A stretch of DNA of 64,000 nt from Methylotenera versatilis 301. GTDB lineage: Bacteria > Pseudomonadota > Gammaproteobacteria > Burkholderiales > Methylophilaceae. The notes under the pieces are model-generated. The model saw only the letters and a program-made list of their open reading frames with translations. It was not told where the DNA came from and made no database searches. Where the stretch lies: NCBI RefSeq assembly GCF_000093025.1, contig NC_014207.1, positions 496,001-560,000 on the forward strand, given 5' to 3'. Shown here one piece after another: positions 36,296-44,535 of this stretch (positions within the stretch are counted from its first letter, which is position 1; each line of letters begins with the position of its first letter). The position numbers and the translations under genes are program-made.

Positions 36296-37986
36296 TGCTA
36301 ACTCTTCATTCAGTATGTCTGCGGCTGAGCGGTGCATTTCATTTTCTCCGCTCAACGCCAATGCTAAGGGTGGTCGCTAGCCTATCGCTACTAGTTGTAT
36401 CAGTGGTGCCGTTGTGTCACGCAGCCGATCCAACAATACAGACAGGTGAAACAATCTACCGTAAAGGTGTGCTGATATCAGGCGAAGCGTTGGAGGGAAA
36501 ACGTGATGATGGCGCGACTAGTATGGGTGCAGATGCAGCTTGCATCAATTGCCACCAGCGCAGCGGCTTGGGCTCTAAGGAGGGTCGCATTTCCATTCCG
36601 CCTATCACTGGTCGTTATCTGTTTCACGCACGAGCTTCAAGTGTAGAGAATCTTGATTTGCCATATGTCGAGGGCATACGTCCTAATCGCGAGCCTTATA
36701 CGGATGAAAGCCTCGCCAAGGCGATTCGAGAAGGTATAGATTCCGAAGGAAAGCCACTCAACTATCTAATGCCGCGTTATCAACTCAATGATGCCGATAT
36801 GGCAGCGCTCATCGGGCATCTTAAACACCTCGATCAGCGACGGCTGCCTGGGGTTGATGACACGGTACTGCATTTTGCTACCATTATCACCCCAGACGCC
36901 GACCCCATTAAAGCTAAAGGCATGCTCGATGTGATAGAACACTATTTTGCAGTCAAGAACACCTTTCCTATTGGTGCCACTCCACCAGTGCGCTCCTCTC
37001 GAAAAATGATGTACATGGTCAATCGTCACTGGCAACTGCATATTTGGCGGTTAAATGGCCCTGCGACTGGCTGGCAGATGCAGCTTGAGAAGCATCTTGC
37101 CCAAGAGCCCGTTCTAGCAGTTGTGTCGGGGATTGGCGGTGCAAACTGGGCGCCTGTCCATGCGTTTTGTGAAAAGTCGACCATTCCATGTCTTTTCCCA
37201 AATGTTGAGGCGCCACCTGCCGAAGCTGATCGTGACTTCTATTCGCTTTACTTTTCCAAGGGTGTGTTACTGGAAGCAGGCCTAATCGCTAACAATCTAC
37301 TCAAACAGCATGACGAAAATATGGTGACGCAGATAAGACAAGTTTACCGTGCTGGGGATGGTGGTGAAGAGGGCGCTATGGCGCTCGCCGCTTTACTTGA
37401 GCCACATGGTTTCAAATTTGAAGCACATGCCCTAGCAAAAGAGTTACCTGCCTCCAGTGTGGCTAATGCGCTTAATGAAACCAAGTCAGAAAATGTGTTG
37501 GTCTTGTGGTTGCGACCACCAGATATTTCGGCTCTCAGTCAGGTGCCGGATGTACCCTCTACCGTGTTTGTCTCAGGCTTACTAGGCGGTCTTGAGCATG
37601 CGCCGCTACCGCCTGACTGGCGCAAACGAATACAGCTCACTTATCCATTTGACTTACCAAAGCACCGGCGTGTCGGTGTCGATTTTGCGCGCGGCTGGTT
37701 TTCAATCAGCCATATTCCTGTTGTAGATGAGCAGGTGCAGGCCGACACTTATCTTGCCTGTGGACTACTTGCTGAAACATTGAGTCATATGACCGATACT
37801 TTTGTTCGTGAATATCTGATTGAGCGTATGCAGAGCATGATAGAACATCGAATTGTGACTGGTTACTACCCACATCTGGCACTGGCGTCTGGTCAGCGTT
37901 TCGCGTCCAAAGGGGGCTATATCGTGAGGTTTGCTTCAGGTGAGGGCAAAGATGTGATTAAGCCGTCTGAATGGATTAGACCATGA
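36295..37986 (+). CDS. Cytochrome c fused to a periplasmic-binding-protein-like domain
   Basis: A 563-residue exported protein. A signal peptide near residues 23-43 (an ATG at 36361 may be the true start) is followed by a class I cytochrome c domain with heme site CINCH at residues 83-87 and a later Met-containing segment (LNYLMPRYQL) that could give the sixth ligand. From about residue 190 to the end the sequence looks like a type I periplasmic-binding fold (VLAVVSGIGGANWAPVHAFCEKSTIPCLFPNVEAP; VLVLWLRPPDISAL; STVFVSGLLGG). It could carry electrons from the oxidase complex or couple ligand binding to heme redox state; both are inferences. It ends the forward-strand accessory operon. Confidence 0.8.
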   Translation: MLTLHSVCLRLSGAFHFLRSTPMLRVVASLSLLVVSVVPLCHAADPTIQTGETIYRKGVLISGEALEGKRDDGATSMGADAACINCHQRSGLGSKEGRISIPPITGRYLFHARASSVENLDLPYVEGIRPNREPYTDESLAKAIREGIDSEGKPLNYLMPRYQLNDADMAALIGHLKHLDQRRLPGVDDTVLHFATIITPDADPIKAKGMLDVIEHYFAVKNTFPIGATPPVRSSRKMMYMVNRHWQLHIWRLNGPATGWQMQLEKHLAQEPVLAVVSGIGGANWAPVHAFCEKSTIPCLFPNVEAPPAEADRDFYSLYFSKGVLLEAGLIANNLLKQHDENMVTQIRQVYRAGDGGEEGAMALAALLEPHGFKFEAHALAKELPASSVANALNETKSENVLVLWLRPPDISALSQVPDVPSTVFVSGLLGGLEHAPLPPDWRKRIQLTYPFDLPKHRRVGVDFARGWFSISHIPVVDEQVQADTYLACGLLAETLSHMTDTFVREYLIERMQSMIEHRIVTGYYPHLALASGQRFASKGGYIVRFASGEGKDVIKPSEWIRP

Positions 37987-38052
37987 ACACTCTTGTGGGG
38001 AGGTATCTGTCTTAAATTTGGCTGTAACGACTCTGAAAAATATAGGTCAGAT

Positions 38053-38775
38053 TTATTGAGCAGCGATGAGCGTACGGTATTGTTGCAATACATCGTCCGC
38101 CGAGGCAAATCCATCTATCCTTAACCATTGTTTCCCCTTTGCCGCTCTGAGTAACGTCACCGGTACATGGTTCATCTTGTCACCTCGGTATACGTCGAAA
38201 GCGCGTTGAGTAGCTAGGCTGGCCTCAATGGTGCCGGTATATAGCTGCCACTGTGTTCCTGCATTATATTTGAAAGCGTAGTCTGTCAGACGGGTAGGCG
38301 TGTCCTGCTCAGGGTCAATCGAAATTGACACCATATGAACTTTTTCGCGTTCATTACCAAGCTTACGCTGTAATTGGGAGAATATCTGGCTACTTAACGG
38401 GCAGGTAGCTTTGCAGGTGGTATAGATGAAGTTCATGATAACCGGACGCCCATCGTTTAGTTCATCTGGTAGTGAGACGGTTTTTCCATCAGCCCGTACC
38501 AGATTCACTTGTGGCAGATTATAGCCAGCCGATGATGTCTTAATTTTTTGCGTGGTGACATGATGATTGGCGTGCGAGTCGTCCTCCTCATGCGCAAAGG
38601 CTCCGCTCGCTGTTGATAAAACTGTAGTAATGAACACCGCTTGACTGATTAACTTGAAGTTTAAGTATGCTTTTTCTTTTAATCTTGTTTGAGTTTTGCG
38701 AGTCTGCTTAGAATGCATGACCCATTTAGTCATTTGCTGATTTGATTTCAATGCATTGTTCATGGCAACTCTCAC
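38053..38775 (-). CDS. SCO1/SenC-family copper chaperone
   Basis: A 240-residue protein (start could be 38763) with a long basic N terminus and a membrane anchor near residues 42-60, then a His-rich stretch (HEEDDSHANHH) and a thioredoxin fold. The copper site is TTCKATC (CX3C) with the distal His in KMNHVPVTLL, as in Sco1. The family delivers copper to cytochrome oxidase and other cuproenzymes. It is convergent with the cytochrome fusion gene and its promoter carries the same element as the oxidase promoter, so maturation of the oxidases is a plausible task. Confidence 0.9.
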   Translation of the reverse strand: MRVAMNNALKSNQQMTKWVMHSKQTRKTQTRLKEKAYLNFKLISQAVFITTVLSTASGAFAHEEDDSHANHHVTTQKIKTSSAGYNLPQVNLVRADGKTVSLPDELNDGRPVIMNFIYTTCKATCPLSSQIFSQLQRKLGNEREKVHMVSISIDPEQDTPTRLTDYAFKYNAGTQWQLYTGTIEASLATQRAFDVYRGDKMNHVPVTLLRAAKGKQWLRIDGFASADDVLQQYRTLIAAQ

Positions 38776-38894
38776 ACTTTAAGCTACATAATTTCATCAT
38801 GATCGTTAAAGCAATCAAGACAAAAAACTCTTAACTTAATGACTTGAGTTACATTTTATTGAGTACGGGGAAATTACACAGTAGGGTGAAGGCG

Positions 38895-38917
38895 GTATTT
38901 TTATGGGGTGAATACCC
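38895..38917 (-). promoter_or_regulatory. Candidate operator GGGT-N4-ACCC upstream of the Sco1 gene
   Basis: Read on the minus strand the site is GGGTATTCACCC followed by CATAAAAATAC, matching the element at 19601-19623 at 19 of 23 positions and in the same orientation relative to its gene, about 120 bases before the Sco1 start. The exact shared 12-base dyad makes chance less likely. Confidence 0.55.
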
Positions 38918-39022
38918 CATATGTTGATCGATTGATGCGACTAAACTGCCGAGCTAGTTTAGGTGGGCCAGCTGTTCGGCGGGTTGACTGTATTGAACAT
39001 GGTGCTAAGGTGCGCCGTTAAC

Positions 39023-39403
39023 TTAGTGACAGACCTTAGAACCTAAGATAGCTTCAACTATTGCAGGTATTTTTTCCATGGACACGGACCCCTTATCAAT
39101 AAAATAAGTGGCGCCAGCTTGGTACGCTGCCCGATAGTATTCGGGAGCATCATTGGCTGTCATGACGATAACGGCAATGTCTGAATGCTCTGCCTTGATG
39201 TTCTTTGTCAGATTGAGCCCATTCTCGTCTGGTAACTTGATGTCCATAAAAACCAGATCAGGTTTGAAATAATCAATCTTGACCATAGCATCCTTACCAT
39301 CAGCTGACTCTGCAATTACCATAGCAGGAAAACATAACATCAGGCTTTTGTTTAGGGAATGGCGAAAATCCACATTGTCTTCAACTAATAAAACTTTGAA
39401 CAT
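39023..39403 (-). CDS. Receiver-only (CheY-like) response regulator
   Basis: From ATG 39403 (GGAG seven bases upstream; TTG 39415 in frame is unlikely) this is a 126-residue single receiver domain: VLLVEDNVDFRHSL, phospho-acceptor Asp in LVFMDIKLPDENG, Thr of VMTANDA and Lys of FIDKGS. There is no output domain, so it acts by protein-protein contact or as a phosphate shuttle. It is divergent from the lytic transglycosylase gene and lies between the Sco1 gene and the PAS kinase, so it may belong to the same phosphorelay as the NarL-type regulator. Confidence 0.85.
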   Translation of the reverse strand: MFKVLLVEDNVDFRHSLNKSLMLCFPAMVIAESADGKDAMVKIDYFKPDLVFMDIKLPDENGLNLTKNIKAEHSDIAVIVMTANDAPEYYRAAYQAGATYFIDKGSVSMEKIPAIVEAILGSKVCH

Positions 39404-39571
39404 ATAGTGCTCCAATCAGCCCCCTAATTGTTCAATTTATAATTTGAATTATATTTTAAACACTTACTAACACTGTAAGCAATACAGGTAGTAGTGTATT
39501 TATGCCTTACAGGCATGAGAACTATTACAGCAATTTCTCTTATAACTTACTTTGCTTTATTACGAGTCAAT

Positions 39572-39590
39572 ATAGGGTATTTACTGTATT
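39572..39590 (+). promoter_or_regulatory. Partial copy of the shared element upstream of the lytic transglycosylase
   Basis: ATAGGGTATTTAC followed by TGTATT shares its first ten positions (one mismatch) with the element before the first oxidase (ATAGGGTATTCAC) and points toward the transglycosylase gene, about 90 bases away. A second fragment, TATGGGGTGAAA at 39605, resembles the opposite half. Low confidence because the second half of the dyad is not conserved. Confidence 0.3.
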
Positions 39591-39664
39591 CCATCAAGCG
39601 CTTATATGGGGTGAAATGTTAAACATTGTAATAGTTAACATTAAAACAATAAGCGAGACACATA

Positions 39665-40294
39665 ATGAACAGACATTTAATTGTTAAAATAGTGCTGTTT
39701 GTGCTTGGTATTGGAGCAACTCATCACGTTCTTGCAGATGTTTTTGCTTTTGAAGACGAGAGTGGAACGGTTACTTTGACTAATCAGCCCAACGATAGTC
39801 GTTATACGCTGATATTAGAGTCGCCTAAAGTAAGCGCTCCTGCACTGGCGGTGATCACCAATTCCCTTCCTCCTTCCGTTTCCAGCATACCCTTCAGAGC
39901 TTTAGTGGACGAAGTAGCACACACTAATAATGTAGAGGCGGCGCTATTGCATGCCGTTATTGCTACAGAGTCGAATTACATCACTCGAGCGGTTTCTAGA
40001 AAAGGAGCTGTTGGTCTGATGCAACTGATGCCAGCGACAGCAAAACGCTATGGTGTTAAAGATGTATACGACCCAGTTCAGAACGTGCAAGGCGGCACGC
40101 GCTACCTGAAAGATTTGTTAAAGTTATTTGACAATAATGTGCGGTTGACACTGGCTGCTTACAATGCAGGAGAAACGGCCGTTGCCCGTTTCGGCAATAA
40201 AGTGCCGCCTTATCCTGAAACTAGGGAGTATGTTAATAAGGTCATGGGTCTTTATAATCAGTATCGAGTCAATAGCATTCAGCTAACGCTTTAA
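39665..40294 (+). CDS. Lytic transglycosylase (SLT) with N-terminal DUF4124-like domain
   Basis: A 209-residue exported murein hydrolase. A signal peptide (to VLA, residue 24) is followed by a DUF4124-like strand segment (DVFAFEDESGTVTLTNQP) and a goose-lysozyme-like SLT domain with catalytic Glu in VIATESNYITRAVS, then GLMQLMPATAKRYGV, GGTRYLKDLL and AAYNAGETAV. Such enzymes open peptidoglycan for secretion or pilus assemblies. Here it likely serves insertion of the secretin encoded in the same locus, an inference from position and the shared upstream element. Confidence 0.9.
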   Translation: MNRHLIVKIVLFVLGIGATHHVLADVFAFEDESGTVTLTNQPNDSRYTLILESPKVSAPALAVITNSLPPSVSSIPFRALVDEVAHTNNVEAALLHAVIATESNYITRAVSRKGAVGLMQLMPATAKRYGVKDVYDPVQNVQGGTRYLKDLLKLFDNNVRLTLAAYNAGETAVARFGNKVPPYPETREYVNKVMGLYNQYRVNSIQLTL

Positions 40295-40644
40295 GTTGCT
40301 GTCAAAGTTTCGACAGCTTAGTCAGCGTCGTATTCCCAATGCGACAAAAGGTGATGTTATTTCAGGTATTAAGGATATTAAAGAGAGTTATTTAAACGCT
40401 AATCACCTTGGTTATATCCCAACAAAGCCTCGACAATGCTCATTTCTCTGAGTTGTTTATATTATCCCTATGCCAACTTACCACCAGCACTGTGTGTTGG
40501 CGTATTATTTGCTGTAAACAGATTAAACGTAAGTGCGTTAAGTTAACATTATTAGATATCTAAAAAATAACAATAAACACCTTTTGTATTGCTGGCAAAG
40601 TCGGTCAGTTACAATTAAAATTGTTGTAGATTGGGGGTGAGTAA
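40295..40644 (+). other. Intergenic region before the PAS kinase
   Basis: A 350-base gap with stop codons in all frames and AT-rich sequence. It starts with a hairpin (GCTGTC pairing with GACAGC, 40298-40318) directly after the transglycosylase stop, a possible weak terminator. No further RNA, repeat or clear operator was found. A ribosome-site-like GGGGGTGAG precedes the kinase ATG at 40645. Confidence 0.5.
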
Positions 40645-42381
40645 ATGGACGAAGAACCACTCAAACATTACCAAAAAAGGCTCCAGCAATTGCGAGATAA
40701 GGCCGAGGCTGACTTTGCTCAGGCTCCTGCTTTGGGTTCAATATCAGCACCGCAAGCTGTAGGTTTACTTACTCACGAACTAGGGGTTTATCAGATTGAG
40801 CTGGAGATGCAGAATGAGGAGCTGCGGCTGGCACAAGTTGCGCTAGAAAACTCACGTGACCGTTATGTAGATCTGTATGAATTTGCTCCAGTCGGTTACC
40901 TTTCTATCACCAATACGGGGCTGATCCATGAAGTTAACCTAAAAGCAGTCACAATGCTTGGCTTCAATCGTAAGAATCTTATCCAGCGACGCTTTGCACA
41001 GTTCATTGCTGATGATGATAAAGACCGCTGGTATCAATTGCTACAGCGGTATAAGAGAGGTGATAGTGAGCATAGCTACAGTTTGGATTTGCAATTAATC
41101 CGCTCTGATAAATCAACGTTCTTTGCCCATATTAATTGTCTGCAAATAAAAAGTACTAACAACCAGCTGATATTGCGCGTTGCGATTACCAATATTAGCC
41201 AGCTTAAAGCGTCGAGCTCAGAGCTAGAGTTACTCGTTAGAGCCCGTACTTTAGAACTGACTGATGCAAATCTACGTTTGAAACAAGAAATCGAAGACCG
41301 CAAGCGCATTGAGGCTGAACTGGAAAAAAGCCGGATAGAGTTTCGCTTGTTGGTTGAAACCATGAGTGAAGGTTTGATGGTATGCGACAATAAATGCATC
41401 GTCACCTATATTAATGATCGATTCTGTGAAATGCTCAAGCGTCCACGCGAGGAGATCGTTGGTCACGCTGCTATTGAGTTTATTGATGAAACCAGTCAGG
41501 CCGCTTGGAGTCTGCAAATTGCAAATCTCAAAGCGGGTAAAGTTACTTCTGATGAGGTCAAGCTGAAAGGACCGAAAGGTAATGGCATCTGGGCAAAAGT
41601 CTCACCCAGTCCATTACCTGACCTGCATGGGGGAACGGTTGGCAACTTCTCAGTCTTTACTGATATTGATGAGCATATACTCGCGGAGTACGCTTTGCGA
41701 GTGTCAAAAAATCAGCTGCGAAAATTGTCGGAACAGGTCATGTCAGCGCAGGAGAAAGAGCGACAAAGAGTCTCTTCTGAATTGCATGACGGCATTGGAC
41801 AGACGTTAAGCGCGGTGAAGTTTTGCGTCGAAGCTGGTATTAAAAGTATATGTGAGCACCCTACTGAAGAGTCCTTTCGACATTTGGAGAATGTCATCCC
41901 AAAAATTCAGCACGCAATAGAAGAGGTTAGGCGCATTTCAATGGCGCTCAGACCATCCATGTTAGATGATATTGGTGTTCTAGCTACGCTCACCTGGTTC
42001 TGTCGTGAATCGAGTGTTGTGTATAAAAATATTAGCATTCAGTTGCAACTAGATATCAAAGAAGAAGATATTCCTGTTCGAATCAAAGTGGTCATCTTCA
42101 GAATCGTGCAGGAGGCATTCAATAATGCCGTCAAACATAGTAGCGCGGAGCGTATTAATATCATCTTAAAACTTGTGGGCAGTACCATTGTGTTGAGAAT
42201 TGAAGACAACGGTGTTGGTTTTGATGCAAAATGTGTCGGTTCCCATGGAGGTGTTGTATCGAGTGGACTGGGGCTGGCTAGCATGCGGGAGCGTGCCGAG
42301 TTGGCCAGCGGTATATACTCAATTGACTCGACTAAAGGCGCGGGGACGAAAATACAGGCCACATGGCATAGGATGAGTTGA
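40645..42381 (+). CDS. Cytoplasmic PAS-PAS sensor kinase, HisKA_3 (NarX) type
   Basis: A 578-residue kinase without membrane helices. An N-terminal helix (to about 70) is followed by PAS 1 (about 75-190; YLSITNTGLIHEVNLKAVTML), a coiled-coil (about 195-235), PAS 2 (about 235-355; GLMVCDNKCIVTYINDRFCEML), the HisKA_3 dimer helix with phospho-acceptor His381 in SSELHDGIGQTLSAVKF, and a HATPase domain with NAVKHS and EDNGVGFDAK. The pairing class is NarL-type, matching the regulator at 18825. PAS domains suggest an intracellular redox or small-ligand cue; no heme or flavin motif is evident. Confidence 0.9.
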   Translation: MDEEPLKHYQKRLQQLRDKAEADFAQAPALGSISAPQAVGLLTHELGVYQIELEMQNEELRLAQVALENSRDRYVDLYEFAPVGYLSITNTGLIHEVNLKAVTMLGFNRKNLIQRRFAQFIADDDKDRWYQLLQRYKRGDSEHSYSLDLQLIRSDKSTFFAHINCLQIKSTNNQLILRVAITNISQLKASSSELELLVRARTLELTDANLRLKQEIEDRKRIEAELEKSRIEFRLLVETMSEGLMVCDNKCIVTYINDRFCEMLKRPREEIVGHAAIEFIDETSQAAWSLQIANLKAGKVTSDEVKLKGPKGNGIWAKVSPSPLPDLHGGTVGNFSVFTDIDEHILAEYALRVSKNQLRKLSEQVMSAQEKERQRVSSELHDGIGQTLSAVKFCVEAGIKSICEHPTEESFRHLENVIPKIQHAIEEVRRISMALRPSMLDDIGVLATLTWFCRESSVVYKNISIQLQLDIKEEDIPVRIKVVIFRIVQEAFNNAVKHSSAERINIILKLVGSTIVLRIEDNGVGFDAKCVGSHGGVVSSGLGLASMRERAELASGIYSIDSTKGAGTKIQATWHRMS

Positions 42382-42632
42382 AGCAATTGCCCATTCATAC
42401 ATTGTCGGTCTGCTTTGCACGGAGTTGGTTTGGCACAGAGTAGACGATGAGGTGAGCTATCAAAACCTAACAGTGTCAAAATTGCGTGAGTTAAGGTTGG
42501 GCTATGGACATAACTTGCTCACCTGTCTTGAACGGCTGAGATTAACCAGTTGAACTCAAGACCAAAAGTTCCCATTCATCAGTAATTGACTCTAATCATT
42601 GAGTTAGCATTCCAATAAAAAACTTGACAACT

Positions 42633-42658
42633 ATTCTATAATTATGGAAATATAGAAT
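42633..42658 (+). promoter_or_regulatory. ArsR operator: 8-base perfect inverted repeat
   Basis: ATTCTATA and TATAGAAT form a perfect 8-base inverted repeat with a 10-base spacer, ending two bases before the arsR ATG. TATAAT inside it can serve as a -10. ArsR/SmtB repressors bind dyads of this kind at their own promoter, so autorepression is likely. Confidence 0.75.
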
Positions 42659-42660
42659 TT

Positions 42661-42984
42661 ATGGATATTAAATTAGCAGTATTACAGCTTTCATCAATCG
42701 CTCAAGAGGCGCGTTTAGAGATATTTAGGATACTTGTACAGGCTGGCCCGGACGGCCTATCTGCTGGCAGCATTGGTGAATCGCTTCAAATCCCAGCAAG
42801 TACGCTGTCATTTCATCTTAAAGAGTTAAGCCATGCTGGGCTTATCAACTCACGCCAAGTCAGTCGATTCATATACTACTCAGCCAACTATGAAGCTATG
42901 AACGGTTTGCTTGCCTACCTCACAGAAAACTGTTGCGCTGGCGTAAAAGATTGCGGCCCTGCGTCCACTTGTAATCCTAAGTAA
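42661..42984 (+). CDS. arsR: ArsR-family arsenite-responsive repressor
   Basis: A 107-residue winged-helix repressor: RLEIFRILVQAGPDGLSAGSIGESL, recognition helix IPASTLSFHLKELSHAGLI, and a C-terminal vicinal Cys pair with a nearby third Cys (ENCCAGVKDC), the As(III) site arrangement of the type with C-terminal cysteines rather than the ELCVCDL type. No ribosome site is present because the operator abuts the ATG. It leads a four-gene operon with arsI-like, ACR3 and arsC genes. Confidence 0.93.
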   Translation: MDIKLAVLQLSSIAQEARLEIFRILVQAGPDGLSAGSIGESLQIPASTLSFHLKELSHAGLINSRQVSRFIYYSANYEAMNGLLAYLTENCCAGVKDCGPASTCNPK

Positions 42985-42996
42985 AGGAATTCCAAA

Positions 42997-43446
42997 ATGA
43001 AAAGAATGCATTTACACATCTCTGTTGAAGATATTAATAAAAGTATTGGTTTTTACAATAGCTTATTTGGTGCTACACCTACTGTTTCAAAACCTGACTA
43101 TGCGAAATGGATGCTAGATGACCCATCGGTTAACTTTGCTATCAGTCAGCGTGGCGCCAGAGCTGGCTTAGACCATATCGGCATTCAAGTGGAAAGCGAT
43201 ACTGAGCTTTTGGAAATTAAAAATCGGTTAGAAAAAGCTGAACTTAGTTTGCTGACTGAAGAGGGCAGTACTTGTTGCTATGCCAAATCAGATAAGCATT
43301 GGGTACAAGATCCATCAGGTATTGCTTGGGAAACCTACCATACGCTAGATAGTGCGCCTACATTTAGCGGTCAAGAAAGCGCTGAACCTAGTGCTGCATG
43401 TTGCGTGCCTGCTACACAAAAAGTGCAGTTCATTTCTAGAAAATAG
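42997..43446 (+). CDS. arsI: ArsI/CadI-family vicinal-oxygen-chelate metalloenzyme
   Basis: A 149-residue VOC-fold protein. MHLHISVEDINKSIGFYNSLFG opens the first beta-alpha-beta-beta-beta module; the second contains DHIGIQVESD and the vicinal Cys site STCCYAKSDKHWVQDPSGIAWE typical of ArsI C-As lyases that demethylate trivalent methylarsenicals. A second CC pair (SAACCVP) near the C terminus could also bind arsenic. It starts 12 bases after arsR. CadI-type annotation is the main alternative, since the family names overlap. Confidence 0.85.
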   Translation: MKRMHLHISVEDINKSIGFYNSLFGATPTVSKPDYAKWMLDDPSVNFAISQRGARAGLDHIGIQVESDTELLEIKNRLEKAELSLLTEEGSTCCYAKSDKHWVQDPSGIAWETYHTLDSAPTFSGQESAEPSAACCVPATQKVQFISRK

Positions 43447-43451
43447 TCAGC

Positions 43452-44519
43452 GTGAGCGAAATGAAAAAATCAAACGACTTGCAAGACACTAAACTAGCAA
43501 TCGGCGCTTTTGAGCGTAATCTCACATGGTGGGTGCTTGGCTGCATTGTAGTAGGTATAGCGCTAGGTAAAGTATTTCCTAATTTATTTCAAGCGATTGG
43601 AAGCCTCAAGATTGCAGAGGTGAATTTGCCTGTAGCGGTCTTAATCTGGCTGATGATTATTCCCATGTTACTCAAAATTGACTTTAGCGCGATGAAAGAA
43701 GTGCTGTCGCATAGCAAGGGAATTGTCATTACGCTATTTATAAACTGGGTGGTCAAACCTTTCTCCATGGCACTACTTGCATGGATATTCATACGCCATC
43801 TATTTGCTGGCCTATTACCAGTTGATCAAATTGATAGTTATATTGCCGGATTGATACTATTGGCTGCTGCTCCATGCACGGCAATGGTGTTCGTATGGAG
43901 TAACCTGTGTGGAGGCGAGCCTAAATTTACACTTTCTCAGGTGGCAATAAACGACGCCATCATGTTATTTGCGTTTGCACCATTAGTGGCTTTGCTACTG
44001 GGGCTTTCCAGTATCACAGTGCCTTGGGCTACGCTATTCTTGTCTGTACTTTTGTTCATCGTAGTACCTGTAGTCATTAGTCAAATTTTACGCAAAATGC
44101 TGTTATCAAAAGCCACCAATGCTTTAGAAAACACGCTTAAACGACTGCATCCCATTTCACTTTCAGCCTTATTGACTACACTCGTTTTACTCTTTGCTTT
44201 CCAGGGCCAGCAAATCCTTGCTCAGCCTACCATCATTGGCTTGTTAGCAATCCCAATCACTATTCAGGTGTACTTTAATTCAATGCTGGCTTACTGGCTT
44301 AATAAGAAATTTAAAGTCGCGCATTGTGTGGCTGGACCATCTGCATTAATCGGGGCATCAAACTTTTTTGAGTTGGCTGTGGCTACTGCAATTGCACTAT
44401 TCGGATTTAACTCAGGTGCAGCACTTGCAACTGTAGTAGGCGTGTTAATAGAAGTGCCTGTCATGCTATCAGTGGTCTCTATCGTCAATCGTAGCCGTGA
44501 ATGGTACGAAGCTCATTAA
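43452..44519 (+). CDS. arsB: ACR3-family arsenite efflux permease
   Basis: A 355-residue membrane protein with ten predicted helices. ACR3 signatures are LPVAVLIWLMIIPMLLKIDF, FINWVVKPFSMALLAW and the Cys-containing helix GLILLAAAPCTAMVFVWSNL, plus ALIGASNFFELAVATAIALF. It extrudes As(III), driven by the proton-motive force. The GTG at 43452 or ATG at 43461 may start translation. It lies six bases after the arsI-like gene and 16 before arsC. Confidence 0.95.
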   Translation: MSEMKKSNDLQDTKLAIGAFERNLTWWVLGCIVVGIALGKVFPNLFQAIGSLKIAEVNLPVAVLIWLMIIPMLLKIDFSAMKEVLSHSKGIVITLFINWVVKPFSMALLAWIFIRHLFAGLLPVDQIDSYIAGLILLAAAPCTAMVFVWSNLCGGEPKFTLSQVAINDAIMLFAFAPLVALLLGLSSITVPWATLFLSVLLFIVVPVVISQILRKMLLSKATNALENTLKRLHPISLSALLTTLVLLFAFQGQQILAQPTIIGLLAIPITIQVYFNSMLAYWLNKKFKVAHCVAGPSALIGASNFFELAVATAIALFGFNSGAALATVVGVLIEVPVMLSVVSIVNRSREWYEAH

Positions 44520-44535
44520 TCATCGAAAGTTATAA

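Noticed and set aside
42624-42642. TTGACA and TATAAT as the arsR promoter
   Set aside because: The two hexamers are only 7 bases apart, too close for a sigma-70 promoter, so at most one of them is used.
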